The notes under the pieces were generated by a model. That model was given only the letters and a program-made list of their open reading frames with translations, did not search any database and had not been told where the DNA came from. A DNA stretch of 43,101 nucleotides from Helicobacter sp. (GTDB taxonomy: Bacteria; Campylobacterota; Campylobacteria; Campylobacterales; Helicobacteraceae), in NCBI RefSeq assembly GCF_014799995.1, contig NZ_JAAVGY010000032.1, positions 1-43,101 on the forward strand, in the 5' to 3' direction. Positions within the stretch are counted from its first letter, which is position 1. Every line of letters starts with the position of its first letter. The position numbers and the translations under genes are program-made. Shown here one piece after another: positions 1-8,851 of this stretch.

Positions 1-449
1 ACAGATTCTGTCGTTGTCTCTTTTTTTAGAGCAGCAATCTGCTCTTTTAAATCGTTAATTTCATTTTGCATTTGTGTATTTGTTTTTTGAATCAAAGCCC
101 CCAATGCAGAAATGCTGTTTTTTAGTTTGTCAATATTTTCGTTTTGTAGGGCAAAGTTAGAATCCATGTGCTTTTTAATTTCAGTTGATGTGGCATTGTT
201 TTCACCTTGGACAGAATCAATTTTGCTTGTAAGATTTTGGATTCTTTGTATCTGTCCCTCAAAAATACTTTTTAAGCCTTCTTGCGATTCTTCTATCGTT
301 TGGACTTTATTAGAAAGATTAAAAAGTTTTTCGTTAATGATTTGAGATTCACTCTTTGGCGGTGTGCTACCACCAGCATTAAAAGCTGATGGTTCTTGTC
401 CAAGCAATAAACTAGTCGCCAATAAACTTGAAACAATTAATTTTTGCAA
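1..449 (-). CDS. cpoB: Tol-Pal system coiled-coil protein YbgF/CpoB, partial (C-terminus outside window)
   Basis: The reading frame runs open from a TTG codon (bases 447-449) to the window edge, 149 residues. It starts MQKLIVSSLLATSLLLG, a short Sec signal peptide, then a polar linker and a long heptad-rich coiled coil with many Asn, Gln and Lys residues, as in the N-terminal trimerisation domain of YbgF/CpoB. In that family TPR repeats follow, and these would lie beyond base 1. The protein is periplasmic and links Tol-Pal to peptidoglycan synthesis in other bacteria. There is no ATG near the start; AAGG overlapping the pal stop lies about 7 bases upstream of the TTG, which decides the start and implies coupling to pal. 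It is the last gene of the tol-pal run in this window. Identity is from position plus signal peptide and coiled coil. Confidence 0.8.
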   Translation of the reverse strand, partial: MQKLIVSSLLATSLLLGQEPSAFNAGGSTPPKSESQIINEKLFNLSNKVQTIEESQEGLKSIFEGQIQRIQNLTSKIDSVQGENNATSTEIKKHMDSNFALQNENIDKLKNSISALGALIQKTNTQMQNEINDLKEQIAALKKETTTES

Positions 450-458
450 TATTAAACC

Positions 459-986
459 TTATGGCAACATTTTAAAAGTTACTTTTCTATTTTCAGCCCA
501 GCATTCTTTAGTTTTAGCAGTACAAGTTGGTTTGCTTTCACCATAGCTTACGAGTATTGTTTTGCTTTCATCAACACCTTGAGCAACTAATGCGTTTTTC
601 ACTGCAACAGCTCTTTTGAGCCCTAAAGCATAGTTATACTCATCAGTTCCCCACTCATCAGTATTGCCTTCTACTCTCACATTTAATGTGCCCGCAGAAA
701 TAGAGGTTAAGATTCTTGCGTCTCTTTCTACAACAGATTGCATATCTGGACGCACGGTAAATTGATCAAAGTTAAAGAAAATATTGCGTAAGCCATCTTC
801 TACATAGTTAATTCTTTCTTCAAGATTTACAAAATTATCTCTATTGTAATCATAACCGCTTCCATCACTTCCATAATATCTACCACTTTGTTGAACATTT
901 GTGTCAGATTCTACATTGTTTTTGTTACTACAACCTGTTACCAATAATGCGGCTGCTAATGAGCCTAAAACTAGAAATTTTTTCAT
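459..986 (-). CDS. pal: Peptidoglycan-associated lipoprotein Pal
   Basis: 175 residues. The N-terminus is a lipoprotein signal ending LLVTGC (acylated Cys19), followed by a flexible Ser/Asn/Gly/Tyr linker to about residue 55. The remaining part is an OmpA-type peptidoglycan-binding domain: NFDQFTVRP near residue 72, then NTDEWGTDEYN and Arg125, which supply the conserved Asp and Arg that contact diaminopimelate. Pal tethers the outer membrane to the cell wall and is bound by TolB and, through TolA, by the inner-membrane TolQR motor. It lies 70 bases after tolB rather than overlapping it, and has its own strong promoter in that gap. Length and motifs are typical of the family. Confidence 0.96.
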   Translation of the reverse strand: MKKFLVLGSLAAALLVTGCSNKNNVESDTNVQQSGRYYGSDGSGYDYNRDNFVNLEERINYVEDGLRNIFFNFDQFTVRPDMQSVVERDARILTSISAGTLNVRVEGNTDEWGTDEYNYALGLKRAVAVKNALVAQGVDESKTILVSYGESKPTCTAKTKECWAENRKVTFKMLP

Positions 987-1018
987 TTCTACTCCCTAAA
1001 TTTGATTAAAAACGCGAT

Positions 1019-1024
1019 ATTATA
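1019..1024 (-). promoter_or_regulatory. Extended -10 promoter for pal
   Basis: On the minus strand the gap between tolB and pal reads TGGTATAAT, a consensus TATAAT with the extended TGn element. It is preceded by T-rich tracts, the usual replacement for a -35 box in Helicobacter and Campylobacter. Transcription would start near 1012, about 26 bases before the pal ATG, leaving room for the GGGAG ribosome site. This would let pal and ybgF be expressed independently of the long upstream operon. Confidence 0.7.
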
Positions 1025-1056
1025 CCAAAAAAAATGTAATTTAGTATAAAAACTTT

Positions 1057-2334
1057 CTACCAATCCATAGATTGAATTGTGCCACCACTTAATGGGAAAA
1101 GCAAAGTTTTATTATAATTCAAACGAATAATACCAAGCGCGCTTTGATTACCCTCGTGTTTGACATACATAATCGTCTCACCATCTTTTGAGAAACGAGG
1201 CAATTGATTCACTCCATTGGCACTCAAACGACGAATAAAATCACTCTTGGTAGAAATCAAATAAAGATTGAAAGTATTGCGATTAAATTCATCACTTGTT
1301 TCGCGACTAGAATAGACGATATAGTTACCATATGCACTCGCTGCATTATTATTGCGTCCGTGATAAACCATTTGTTCCACTGTTCCGCTTACTTCCCCGC
1401 TTACAGGAATCGCAAAAACATTAGGATAGCCCAAGCGGTCAGAAATAAACATCACCCGACTTTCGTCTTCTATGAAATTCCCGCTTACATCAATGCCACT
1501 ATAATTTGTAAGCTTCGTAACTTTTTTACTCGGTACATCATAAAGATAAATATCTGCTTGTTCATTAGGAGCCATTGTGAGGAGTAATTTGCTAGAATCA
1601 CGACTAACATCTGAAGCCACTAACATACCATTACTCTCCAAAATTTTATGGTTTTGTCCATTCGTTAAATCAAATTTAAAAAGTGTGGGTCTATCTAAAT
1701 ATTTTGTATAATAAAAAGCATTTTGTGATTCGTTTGCCCATTTAGGAAAAATATTTAACCCCCCACTAATGATTTTTTGCTTATAAGTTAATGTGTAATC
1801 ACTTATCAAAATTTCACTTTCGCCCGGAGTTGTATAATGTGAAAGAATCACCATTCTCTCCATCCAATCTACCTTAGGGGCTTTAATGTAATCATTGATG
1901 TCAATTGCCATTTTGTGCGCTAAAAAAGGATAAGATTCTACATTTGTGCTTTTATACTCTTTATTGAGAGCTAATAAGCCGGTATTTGCATCATAAAGTT
2001 GCAATTTTGCTTCCAAGTTTTCTTTTGTTACTTCCGCATTTACACGCGCAATGAGGTCAATTTTGCTTTTGCGGTATTCATCAAAATTTAATACCATTGC
2101 GCTCGAAACAGCTTCTGGAGATTCTTGTGTTGCAAAATGTCCTGTTACCTTTAAATCCGCAATGAGCATTTTAAAGATTCTTTGACTATATTCTCTTTGC
2201 GAATAATCTTTACCTGTATTTTGCACTAAAATATTAGGGAGATTCCCAAACTTTTTTACAACTTCTAGTGTCGCATCGATTGGTTCTGCCAATGCAAAAC
2301 TAATACAAAACAACAAAAGATAAAATTTTTTCAT
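1057..2334 (-). CDS. tolB: Tol-Pal system beta-propeller protein TolB
   Basis: 425 residues with a cleavable signal peptide (MKKFYLLLFCISFALA). The N-terminal third is the alpha/beta domain with which TolB contacts TolA; the C-terminal two thirds carry WD-like beta-propeller repeats, seen as successive DIYLYDV, FISDRLGYPNVFAIPV, NLYLIST and PRFSKDGETIMYV strands. TolB is periplasmic, cycles between Pal and TolA and helps keep the outer membrane attached at the septum. It begins one base after the tolA stop and is followed by pal. Length is normal for the family. Confidence 0.95.
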   Translation of the reverse strand: MKKFYLLLFCISFALAEPIDATLEVVKKFGNLPNILVQNTGKDYSQREYSQRIFKMLIADLKVTGHFATQESPEAVSSAMVLNFDEYRKSKIDLIARVNAEVTKENLEAKLQLYDANTGLLALNKEYKSTNVESYPFLAHKMAIDINDYIKAPKVDWMERMVILSHYTTPGESEILISDYTLTYKQKIISGGLNIFPKWANESQNAFYYTKYLDRPTLFKFDLTNGQNHKILESNGMLVASDVSRDSSKLLLTMAPNEQADIYLYDVPSKKVTKLTNYSGIDVSGNFIEDESRVMFISDRLGYPNVFAIPVSGEVSGTVEQMVYHGRNNNAASAYGNYIVYSSRETSDEFNRNTFNLYLISTKSDFIRRLSANGVNQLPRFSKDGETIMYVKHEGNQSALGIIRLNYNKTLLFPLSGGTIQSMDW

Positions 2335-2335
2335 C

Positions 2336-3076
2336 TTACACCTCGGTTTTAAAAGTTACCATAATATTGGTTTGAGCTCCACCTTCAAAGCGTGGAAATT
2401 CTTGCGTGCGCATTATATCCAAAAACTCTTGCAATGCTTTATCAAAATCTAAATTCCCCGATAATTGGATAATGGAATAAGAAAACTGCCCTAGTGCATT
2501 AATATTGATTTGCACTTCTGCTTTATGTTCTTGTAAGGTGCGCATAGGATTCCAATTTTGCGCCAAAATCTCTTGTACTTTAGCATAAAATTCATCGTAT
2601 TCACCCTTTGGAGCAACGAAGCTTAAAGTTTTTTGAGTATCTAAATTTGCCATAATTTTTTCTAATTCACTGCTTAAATTTTCGCTTTGAGAACTTTGAC
2701 TTGCTTTTTTCTTCTTGGCGATTTTATCGTTTTGACTTTGGGGTTTCAAGGCTTCTTTTTTGACAGGAATTTTAGAATCAATTTGTTTAAAAAGATCATT
2801 AATGCCCACACCACTATTTGCAGTTTTTGACACACTTTCTTTCTTGACTGGAATGTTCTCTACTTTTTTCTCTGCTTTCTTTTGGGCAATTTTAATTGTG
2901 TTTTTTGGCTGTATTTCCTCAATTAAATTAATGCTAAAAGTCGTTTCTTTATGAGAGGTATAAGCTTTAGGTGTTTTTTGGGCTACACTAAATTGCCAAA
3001 CCAATAATGCAATCATTGATATATAGCTAAAAATAGCGATTCCGCCGCTTGTAAAAAATAAAATAATTCTAGCCAT
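2336..3076 (-). CDS. tolA: TolA-like / TonB-family C-terminal protein
   Basis: 246 residues from the ATG at 3074-3076 (MARIILFF). A frame continuation to a TTG at 3118 exists, but the ATG overlaps the tolR stop by 8 bases and puts the membrane anchor at the very N-terminus. There is one membrane segment (about residues 6-30), then a long Lys/Gln/Ser-rich stretch that spans the periplasm, then a C-terminal TonB/TolA-like domain of about 90 residues (YDEFYAKVQEILAQNW ... QEFPRF). In the Tol machine TolA transmits the TolQR proton-motive work to TolB and Pal. The sequence is poorly conserved, as usual for TolA; context between tolR and tolB gives most of the assignment. Confidence 0.85.
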   Translation of the reverse strand: MARIILFFTSGGIAIFSYISMIALLVWQFSVAQKTPKAYTSHKETTFSINLIEEIQPKNTIKIAQKKAEKKVENIPVKKESVSKTANSGVGINDLFKQIDSKIPVKKEALKPQSQNDKIAKKKKASQSSQSENLSSELEKIMANLDTQKTLSFVAPKGEYDEFYAKVQEILAQNWNPMRTLQEHKAEVQININALGQFSYSIIQLSGNLDFDKALQEFLDIMRTQEFPRFEGGAQTNIMVTFKTEV

Positions 3077-3467
3077 CAGTAACGAGTGAAACCCTTGTAA
3101 AACCTGTTTGCTTTGCAATTTTTAACACATAGATTACATCATCATATTTGAGATTCTTATCTGCTCTAATATAAACCTGCGTATTTTTATCGTAAGCATT
3201 CGCAAACATCACAAACACATCAGGAAAACTATCAAAAGTTAAAATATCATCTTTGAGATAAATTTTGCGTTCAATGTCCATACGAATTTCAATTTTAGAA
3301 TCCTCTTGCATTGCTGCACTCTTTGAGCCTTGCGGGAGAGAAATTTCTTCTTGATAGACTATCACGGGAGCGGTTACCATAAGAATTGCCAACAATACAA
3401 GCATAATATCCACTAAGGGTGTGATATTCAAATCTGGCGTTTCGTCCCAATTAAAATGCGTTTTCAT
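3069..3467 (-). CDS. tolR: Biopolymer transport protein TolR/ExbD
   Basis: 132 residues. It has a short cytoplasmic N-terminus, then a single transmembrane helix beginning PDLNITPLVDIMLVLLAI with the conserved Asp used for proton translocation, then a periplasmic domain with a peptidoglycan-binding-type fold. ExbD and TolR are hard to separate by sequence, but the position between a TolQ-like gene and tolA/tolB/pal supports TolR. It starts 12 bases after tolQ and overlaps tolA by 8 bases, so translation is probably coupled. Confidence 0.93.
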   Translation of the reverse strand: MKTHFNWDETPDLNITPLVDIMLVLLAILMVTAPVIVYQEEISLPQGSKSAAMQEDSKIEIRMDIERKIYLKDDILTFDSFPDVFVMFANAYDKNTQVYIRADKNLKYDDVIYVLKIAKQTGFTRVSLVTDG

Positions 3468-3479
3468 TTTATTTCAGAT

Positions 3480-4049
3480 TTATAAATTTTTCGGAGAAAT
3501 CAAGACATTAATTTGCAGTTGCAAATAAGTATTTAGCTCAAAAACTTTACGCTTGAGAAACAGATTAAAAGAATATGCAGGAACTGCGGTTAGAATCCCT
3601 GCCGCTGTTGCAACAAGTGCTTTTGAAATTACTGGGGCTATTACATCTAAAGTGGCTTTAGAATTTGTCCCTAGTTTAGAAAAAGCTTCTAAAATTTCTA
3701 CCACAGTACCAAATAAACCAATGAAAGGTGCAGTAGAAGCTACGATTCCAAGAAAGGTTAAACCAATGGTTGCATCTTTGATTGCCTTATCTAATGAATA
3801 TTGCAGCATAGGTTCTGTCAATTTTTTATCAATGCCAATGAGATTAGAACCCAAAAGAGAACTTTTTGGCAAAGTATTGCGTCCGCTTAGTAAAGTTTCA
3901 AGACATCTTTTTTCATTCCCTAATGCCATACTCAAAGAAAAATAGCGATAGAAAAAAATCCAAATAACTAAAATAAAATACAAAGAGAGCCAAGCTAGAA
4001 CGACTATGGCAATTGTTCCATAGTCTCCTAGTAATGTAGCTAAATTCAC
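3480..4049 (-). CDS. tolQ: MotA/TolQ/ExbB family proton channel protein TolQ
   Basis: 189 residues starting with GTG; the GTGA overlaps the atpC stop by 3 bases (shared TGA), so the GTG is supported by coupling. There are three membrane helices: about residues 12-34, then a long cytoplasmic loop, then 73-97 and 120-145. The conserved signature FLGIVASTAPFIGLFGTV and the small-residue helix LVATAAGILTAVPAY are typical of ExbB/TolQ. TolQ forms a pentameric channel around the TolR dimer and uses the proton gradient to drive TolA. The direct link to the ATP synthase operon also occurs, as I recall, in H. pylori. Confidence 0.93.
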   Translation of the reverse strand: MNLATLLGDYGTIAIVVLAWLSLYFILVIWIFFYRYFSLSMALGNEKRCLETLLSGRNTLPKSSLLGSNLIGIDKKLTEPMLQYSLDKAIKDATIGLTFLGIVASTAPFIGLFGTVVEILEAFSKLGTNSKATLDVIAPVISKALVATAAGILTAVPAYSFNLFLKRKVFELNTYLQLQINVLISPKNL

Positions 4050-4438
4050 AAAGAACTCTTTGCAGTATTTTCAATGCGAGAAACCACCATTGAAACTGCA
4101 AGATTATTATCTGTGGATTCTTCCAAAAGATTCTTCGCATTTGCAATGGCTTGTGCAATTTCACTTTCACTATCTCCGTTAATATCTACTGCCCCTTCAG
4201 CCAAGACATCAACACTTGTTTCATTGACTTTTGCATAGCCCCAATTAATGGCAACGATTTCTTTTTTATTATCTTTTTTCTCAATCTCTATCACACCTGC
4301 ATTTAAAGTAGTTACAATGCCAATGTGTCCTGGCAAAACACCAAATTCACCCTCACTGCCCGGAAGAGTAACGCTTTTTACATCGTTAGAGAAAATTTTA
4401 CCCTCTGGGGTAACAATATCTAATTTCAAGGTTTCCAT
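4046..4438 (-). CDS. atpC: F1Fo ATP synthase subunit epsilon
   Basis: 130 residues. The N-terminal beta-sandwich carries the hallmark DIVTPEGKIFSNDVKSV and LPGSEGEFGVLPGH; the C-terminal helical hairpin (about residues 88-130) is the regulatory part that can block rotation. Epsilon sits on the central stalk with gamma and acts in the cytoplasm. It is preceded by atpD with a 9-base gap and overlaps tolQ. Size is typical. Confidence 0.97.
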   Translation of the reverse strand: METLKLDIVTPEGKIFSNDVKSVTLPGSEGEFGVLPGHIGIVTTLNAGVIEIEKKDNKKEIVAINWGYAKVNETSVDVLAEGAVDINGDSESEIAQAIANAKNLLEESTDNNLAVSMVVSRIENTAKSSL

Positions 4439-4447
4439 TAAAGCTCC

Positions 4448-5863
4448 TTAGGCATTAGCTTTCATTTTCTCCGCTTTTTCAAGAACCTCATTAATGTTAC
4501 CAACCATATAAAACGCATTCTCTGGAATATGGTCATATTTTCCTTCCAAGATACCTTTAAAGCCTTCTAATGTCTCTTGAAGAGTAACATATTTACCCGG
4601 ACTTCCTGTAAAGACTTCCGCAACAAAGAATGGTTGAGATAAGAATTTCTCAATTTTTCTTGCTCTCTCAACGACTTTTTTATCTTCTTCAGAGAGTTCG
4701 TCCATACCCAAGATAGCAATAATATCTTGCAAGTCTTTATATTTTTGAAGTACTTGTTGCACATTAGTTGCTACTCTATAATGCTCTTCACCTACAACTT
4801 GTGGGTCAAGAATCCTCGAAGTGGAATCCAATGGATCTACCGCAGGATAAATTCCTTTTTCAGCAATTTTTCTGTTCAATACCGTCGTTGCATCAAGGTG
4901 AGCAAATACGGAAGCAGGTGCTGGGTCAGTCAAGTCATCTGCTGGCACATAAACTGCTTGAACTGAAGTAATAGAGCCTTTCTTGGTGGAAGTAATGCGT
5001 TCTTGCAATTTGCCCATTTCACTTGCTAATGTTGGTTGGTAACCTACCGCTGATGGGATTCTACCCAAAAGTGCCGACATTTCTGCTCCCGATTGTGCAT
5101 AACGGAAAATATTATCAATAAACATTAACACATCTAGCCCTTTTTCATCACGGAAATACTCTGCCATTGTTAAACCTGTGAAAGCAATTCTATTTCTTGC
5201 GCCCGGTGGTTCATTCATTTGACCATAGCACAAAGCAACTTTATCTAAAACTCCGGATTCTTTCATTTCGTGATAAAGATCATTTCCTTCACGTGTTCTT
5301 TCCCCTACGCCTGCAAATACAGAATAACCACTATGCTTGAAAGCAACATTGTGGATAAGCTCCATAATAACAACTGTCTTACCAACTCCAGCACCACCAA
5401 ATAAGCCAACTTTACCACCTTTAGAATAAGGCGCGAGCAAATCAACTACTTTGATACCTGTTTCAAACATTTCTGTTTTAGTGCTTTGGTCTTCAAAACT
5501 TGGAGCAGTTCTATGGATAGACCATTTTTCAGGGCTTTTTAATTCCTCTCCACCATCTACTACTTCACCAATAACATTAAAGATTCTCCCTAAAACTTGC
5601 TCACCTACTGGAACAGCGATTGGATTCCCTCTCGCAATAACTTGTTCGCCTCTTGTGAGTCCCTCTGTCATATCCATAGCAATTGCTCGCACTCTATTAT
5701 CTCCAATATGTGCTGCAACTTCCAAAACCAATTTATGACTTCGCCCATCTACCGAGAAATCAATATCCAATGCTTCATTAATTGCTGGTAGATAAGAATC
5801 AAAATCTACATCTACAACAGGACCCATTACTTGAATGATTTTTCCTACCATATTTTCTGACAT
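4448..5863 (-). CDS. atpD: F1Fo ATP synthase subunit beta
   Basis: 471 residues. This is the catalytic subunit. The P-loop GGAGVGKT is near residue 158, the catalytic Glu in GERTREGND, the Walker B stretch VLMFIDNIFR, and the family signature PAVDPLDSTSR near residue 345. It works as a hexamer with alpha, converting the rotation driven by proton flow into ATP. It lies between atpG (12 bases) and atpC (9 bases). There is nothing unusual in length or motifs. Confidence 0.99.
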   Translation of the reverse strand: MSENMVGKIIQVMGPVVDVDFDSYLPAINEALDIDFSVDGRSHKLVLEVAAHIGDNRVRAIAMDMTEGLTRGEQVIARGNPIAVPVGEQVLGRIFNVIGEVVDGGEELKSPEKWSIHRTAPSFEDQSTKTEMFETGIKVVDLLAPYSKGGKVGLFGGAGVGKTVVIMELIHNVAFKHSGYSVFAGVGERTREGNDLYHEMKESGVLDKVALCYGQMNEPPGARNRIAFTGLTMAEYFRDEKGLDVLMFIDNIFRYAQSGAEMSALLGRIPSAVGYQPTLASEMGKLQERITSTKKGSITSVQAVYVPADDLTDPAPASVFAHLDATTVLNRKIAEKGIYPAVDPLDSTSRILDPQVVGEEHYRVATNVQQVLQKYKDLQDIIAILGMDELSEEDKKVVERARKIEKFLSQPFFVAEVFTGSPGKYVTLQETLEGFKGILEGKYDHIPENAFYMVGNINEVLEKAEKMKANA

Positions 5864-5875
5864 TTAATATACTCC

Positions 5876-6763
5876 TTATTTCATTGACTCAACGCCAGTA
5901 TTAATCTCTACTAATTCTGTCGTGATTGCTTCTTGTCTTGCTTTGTTATAAGCAATTGTGAGAGTTTTTGCTAATTCTCCCGCATTGTTTGTTGCGGCAT
6001 CCATTGCCTGCATACGTGCGCTGTGTTCTGCCGCTAGAGAATCTACAAGCGCATAATACATACTAAACTCAACATATTTGTTTGCCAATTCGTGCAAAAT
6101 CTCATTTTCCTGCTCATTGGGTTCTACTTCTAAAACAGAGGTGCATTCTTTTGGCAAAACAATACTTTCAATTGGTAAAAGTTGGGAAACTTTCATCTCT
6201 TGTGAAATCATATTTTTGAATCCGTTATGTACCAAAATTACTTTAGAGGTAACTCCGCTCAAATAATCTGCAACTGCTTTGTTAATGAACTCTGCTGCTT
6301 GTGCATATTGTGGTGTAGCACTCAAGCCCACTACACTGTCCAATATCTCAATTTCATTAAATTTATAATATTCCACCGCTTTTTTACCAATTACACGCAA
6401 GCGCACTTTCATATTTTTGGTTTTATGTTCTGCGATAAGATGATTCACTTCTTTAATGGTATTGATATTGAATCCTCCGCACAAACCCTTATCCGCTGTT
6501 ACTAGCACAATATCTACAAGCTTAGATTCTTCATTCCCTGCACTAAAATAGGGATTATCTTGCAAATTTTCACCACTTGCGACTTTTGCTTTAATTTCTG
6601 ACAAGACTTCCACAATTTTATTTGCATACATTTTAGAACGTCTTGCCATTTCATCAGCTTTTTTCAATTTAGAAGTAGAAACAAGTTTCATTGCGCGTGT
6701 AGTTTTTTGAGTATTGAGAACGCTTGAAATCTTTTTTCTAATATCTTTTAGGTTGTTTCCCAT
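5876..6763 (-). CDS. atpG: F1Fo ATP synthase subunit gamma
   Basis: 295 residues. The N-terminal helix DIRKKISSVLNTQKTTRAM and the C-terminal helix, with conserved MQAMDAATNNA, form the central rotor shaft; the middle Rossmann-like part contains ADKGLCGGFN. Gamma rotates inside the alpha3-beta3 head and contacts epsilon and the c-ring. It lies 15 bases after atpA and 12 bases before atpD. Length and end motifs are canonical. Confidence 0.98.
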   Translation of the reverse strand: MGNNLKDIRKKISSVLNTQKTTRAMKLVSTSKLKKADEMARRSKMYANKIVEVLSEIKAKVASGENLQDNPYFSAGNEESKLVDIVLVTADKGLCGGFNINTIKEVNHLIAEHKTKNMKVRLRVIGKKAVEYYKFNEIEILDSVVGLSATPQYAQAAEFINKAVADYLSGVTSKVILVHNGFKNMISQEMKVSQLLPIESIVLPKECTSVLEVEPNEQENEILHELANKYVEFSMYYALVDSLAAEHSARMQAMDAATNNAGELAKTLTIAYNKARQEAITTELVEINTGVESMK

Positions 6764-6778
6764 AACAAACTCCCTATT

Positions 6779-8293
6779 TTACACTGCAAAACTAGACTTA
6801 AATTCCTCTAATGCTTTGCAAAGAGTCTCTTCAATATCTTTATCTAGCATTTTTTTGGAACGAATATCTTCGAAAATTTGCGGATATTTTGCTTCCAAGA
6901 ATGGATACAAATCAGCTTCAAATTTTGTAATATTAGCTGTCGCCACATCGTCCATATAGCCTCTAGCACCAGCAAAAATAATCACAACTTGACGTTCAAT
7001 AGGCAAAGGAGAGTAAGGAGGTTGTTTCAAAACCTCTACCATTCTTTGTCCTCTATCCAATTGCTTTCTACTTGATTCATCTAAGTCAGAAGCAAATTGA
7101 GCGAAAGCTTGTAATTCACGATATTGCGCTAAATCAAGTCTTAGAGTTCCAGAAACCTGTTTGGTCGCCTTAATTTGTGCAGCACCACCTACGCGAGATA
7201 CAGACAATCCCACGTTGATTGCAGGACGAATCCCAGAGTTGAATAAATCTGTTTCCAAGAAAATTTGACCATCTGTAATAGAAATAACATTGGTTGGAAT
7301 ATATGCCGCCACATCTCCCGCTTGTGTTTCTATAATTGGCAGTGCTGTAAGCGAGCCAGCTCCAAGCTCATCACTTACTTTTGCTGCACGTTCTAATAAT
7401 CTTGAGTGTAAATAAAACACATCACCAGGGAACGCCTCACGACCGGGAGGACGTCTAAGTATCAAAGACATTTCACGATAAGCCACCGCATGCTTACTCA
7501 AATCATCATAAACAATTAGTGCGTGTCTTCCATTATCTCTAAAATATTCTCCCATTGTTACACCCGCATAAGGAGCAAGATATTGCATCGCAGCAGAATC
7601 TGAAGCGGGAGCATTAACGATAATGGTATATTCCATTGCGCCGTGTTCTTCTAGTTTTCTAACTACTTGCGCAACGGTAGATTCTTTTTGACCAATTGCT
7701 ACATAAATACAAACAACATCTTGTCCCTTTTGATTGATAATGGTATCAATCGCAACGGTTGTCTTACCTGTTTGTCTATCACCGATGATTAATTCCCTTT
7801 GTCCTCGTCCGATTGGCACAAGTGCATCAATTGCTTTTAAACCTGTTTGAAGCGGCTCATGCACTGACTTTCTAGCCATAATTCCCGGTGCTTTTTCTTC
7901 CATAAAACGATATTCTTTTGCTTCAATTGCGCCTTTTCCATCAATTGGTTCTCCAATAGCATTGACAACACGTCCCATTAGACCATCTCCTACGGGAACA
8001 CGTAAGAGCTTTCCAAGACGTTTAACAGAAGAACCTTCTTTGATTTCCTTGCCAGCACCCAAAACAACAACACCTACACTGCCCTCTTCAAGACTTGACG
8101 CCAAACCTTTATCGCCTGTTTCAAACTCAACCATCTCATAGCTCATTGCGTTTTTAAGTCCATAAACTTTTGCAACACCATCGGCATATGCGATTACTTT
8201 GCCTGTTTCGGCAATATTTAAATCAAGTTCAAAATTATCAATTCTTTCTTTGATGATTGAACTAATTTCATCTGCTTGTAACTTTGCTACCAC
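6779..8293 (-). CDS. atpA: F1Fo ATP synthase subunit alpha
   Basis: 504 residues. It contains the P-loop GDRQTGKT near residue 170, the signature around PAINVGLSVSRVGG and the catalytic arginine it carries, and the N-terminal crown domain that binds delta. Alpha provides the non-catalytic nucleotide sites of the F1 head. It is preceded by atpH with a 20-base gap. All canonical motifs are present and the length is standard. Confidence 0.99.
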   Translation of the reverse strand: MVAKLQADEISSIIKERIDNFELDLNIAETGKVIAYADGVAKVYGLKNAMSYEMVEFETGDKGLASSLEEGSVGVVVLGAGKEIKEGSSVKRLGKLLRVPVGDGLMGRVVNAIGEPIDGKGAIEAKEYRFMEEKAPGIMARKSVHEPLQTGLKAIDALVPIGRGQRELIIGDRQTGKTTVAIDTIINQKGQDVVCIYVAIGQKESTVAQVVRKLEEHGAMEYTIIVNAPASDSAAMQYLAPYAGVTMGEYFRDNGRHALIVYDDLSKHAVAYREMSLILRRPPGREAFPGDVFYLHSRLLERAAKVSDELGAGSLTALPIIETQAGDVAAYIPTNVISITDGQIFLETDLFNSGIRPAINVGLSVSRVGGAAQIKATKQVSGTLRLDLAQYRELQAFAQFASDLDESSRKQLDRGQRMVEVLKQPPYSPLPIERQVVIIFAGARGYMDDVATANITKFEADLYPFLEAKYPQIFEDIRSKKMLDKDIEETLCKALEEFKSSFAV

Positions 8294-8313
8294 TATTACT
8301 CCTTATTTTAAAA

Positions 8314-8850
8314 TTAAAATGCTTTTAAGATATGATTTCTTAAATCATTTGCAAATTTTTCTTGGGAAAAAGAAACTTCCACACCTAAATCTTCCACTAC
8401 CAATTTAACTCCAGAATTTGCTACAATTTGCTGTTTTAATGAAAGATTTACACCAAGCTTTTTACTGAATTGGCTCTCAATTTCTTTCAACACTGCTTCA
8501 TTATAGCTTTCACTCACGATAAGCTGTGCAATATATTCTTTATTTAAAGTAGCTAAATGAGACGATAATTCTCTATAAAGTTCTTCAAATAAATCTAAAC
8601 GTTTGTGTTCTGCCAATGTTTTAATGAAATTAGACAATTTTGCACTTGCAGCATTATCTAAAATGTTTTTCAAAACAAATTCAGTTTTTTGCTCTTGCTC
8701 TACATAAGGAGATTCCACAATCTCTTTAAATTTTGCAATTCTATAAGCTCCTGCAAGCTTTCCTAAAGACTCTACAATCTCTTTTAATTCAGCTTCAGAA
8801 GTGGCTTTCGCTAATGCTTTAATATATCGTTTTGCAATTAAATCTTTCAT
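8314..8850 (-). CDS. atpH: F1Fo ATP synthase subunit delta
   Basis: 178 residues. An N-terminal six-helix bundle begins MKDLIAKRYIKALAKA, as in the OSCP/delta family; the C-terminal part carries IESQFSKKLGVNLSLKQQ and VVEDLGVEVSFS. Delta connects the peripheral stalk (b and b') to the top of the alpha subunits. It begins one base after the atpF stop. Delta is the least conserved F1 subunit, so identity relies on both ends and on operon order. Confidence 0.96.
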   Translation of the reverse strand: MKDLIAKRYIKALAKATSEAELKEIVESLGKLAGAYRIAKFKEIVESPYVEQEQKTEFVLKNILDNAASAKLSNFIKTLAEHKRLDLFEELYRELSSHLATLNKEYIAQLIVSESYNEAVLKEIESQFSKKLGVNLSLKQQIVANSGVKLVVEDLGVEVSFSQEKFANDLRNHILKAF

Positions 8851-8851
8851 C

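Noticed and set aside
3077..3118. Longer tolA start at a TTG
   Set aside because: It lies fully inside tolR, would put 14 polar residues before the membrane anchor, and the ATG at 3074-3076 overlaps the tolR stop in the usual coupled way.
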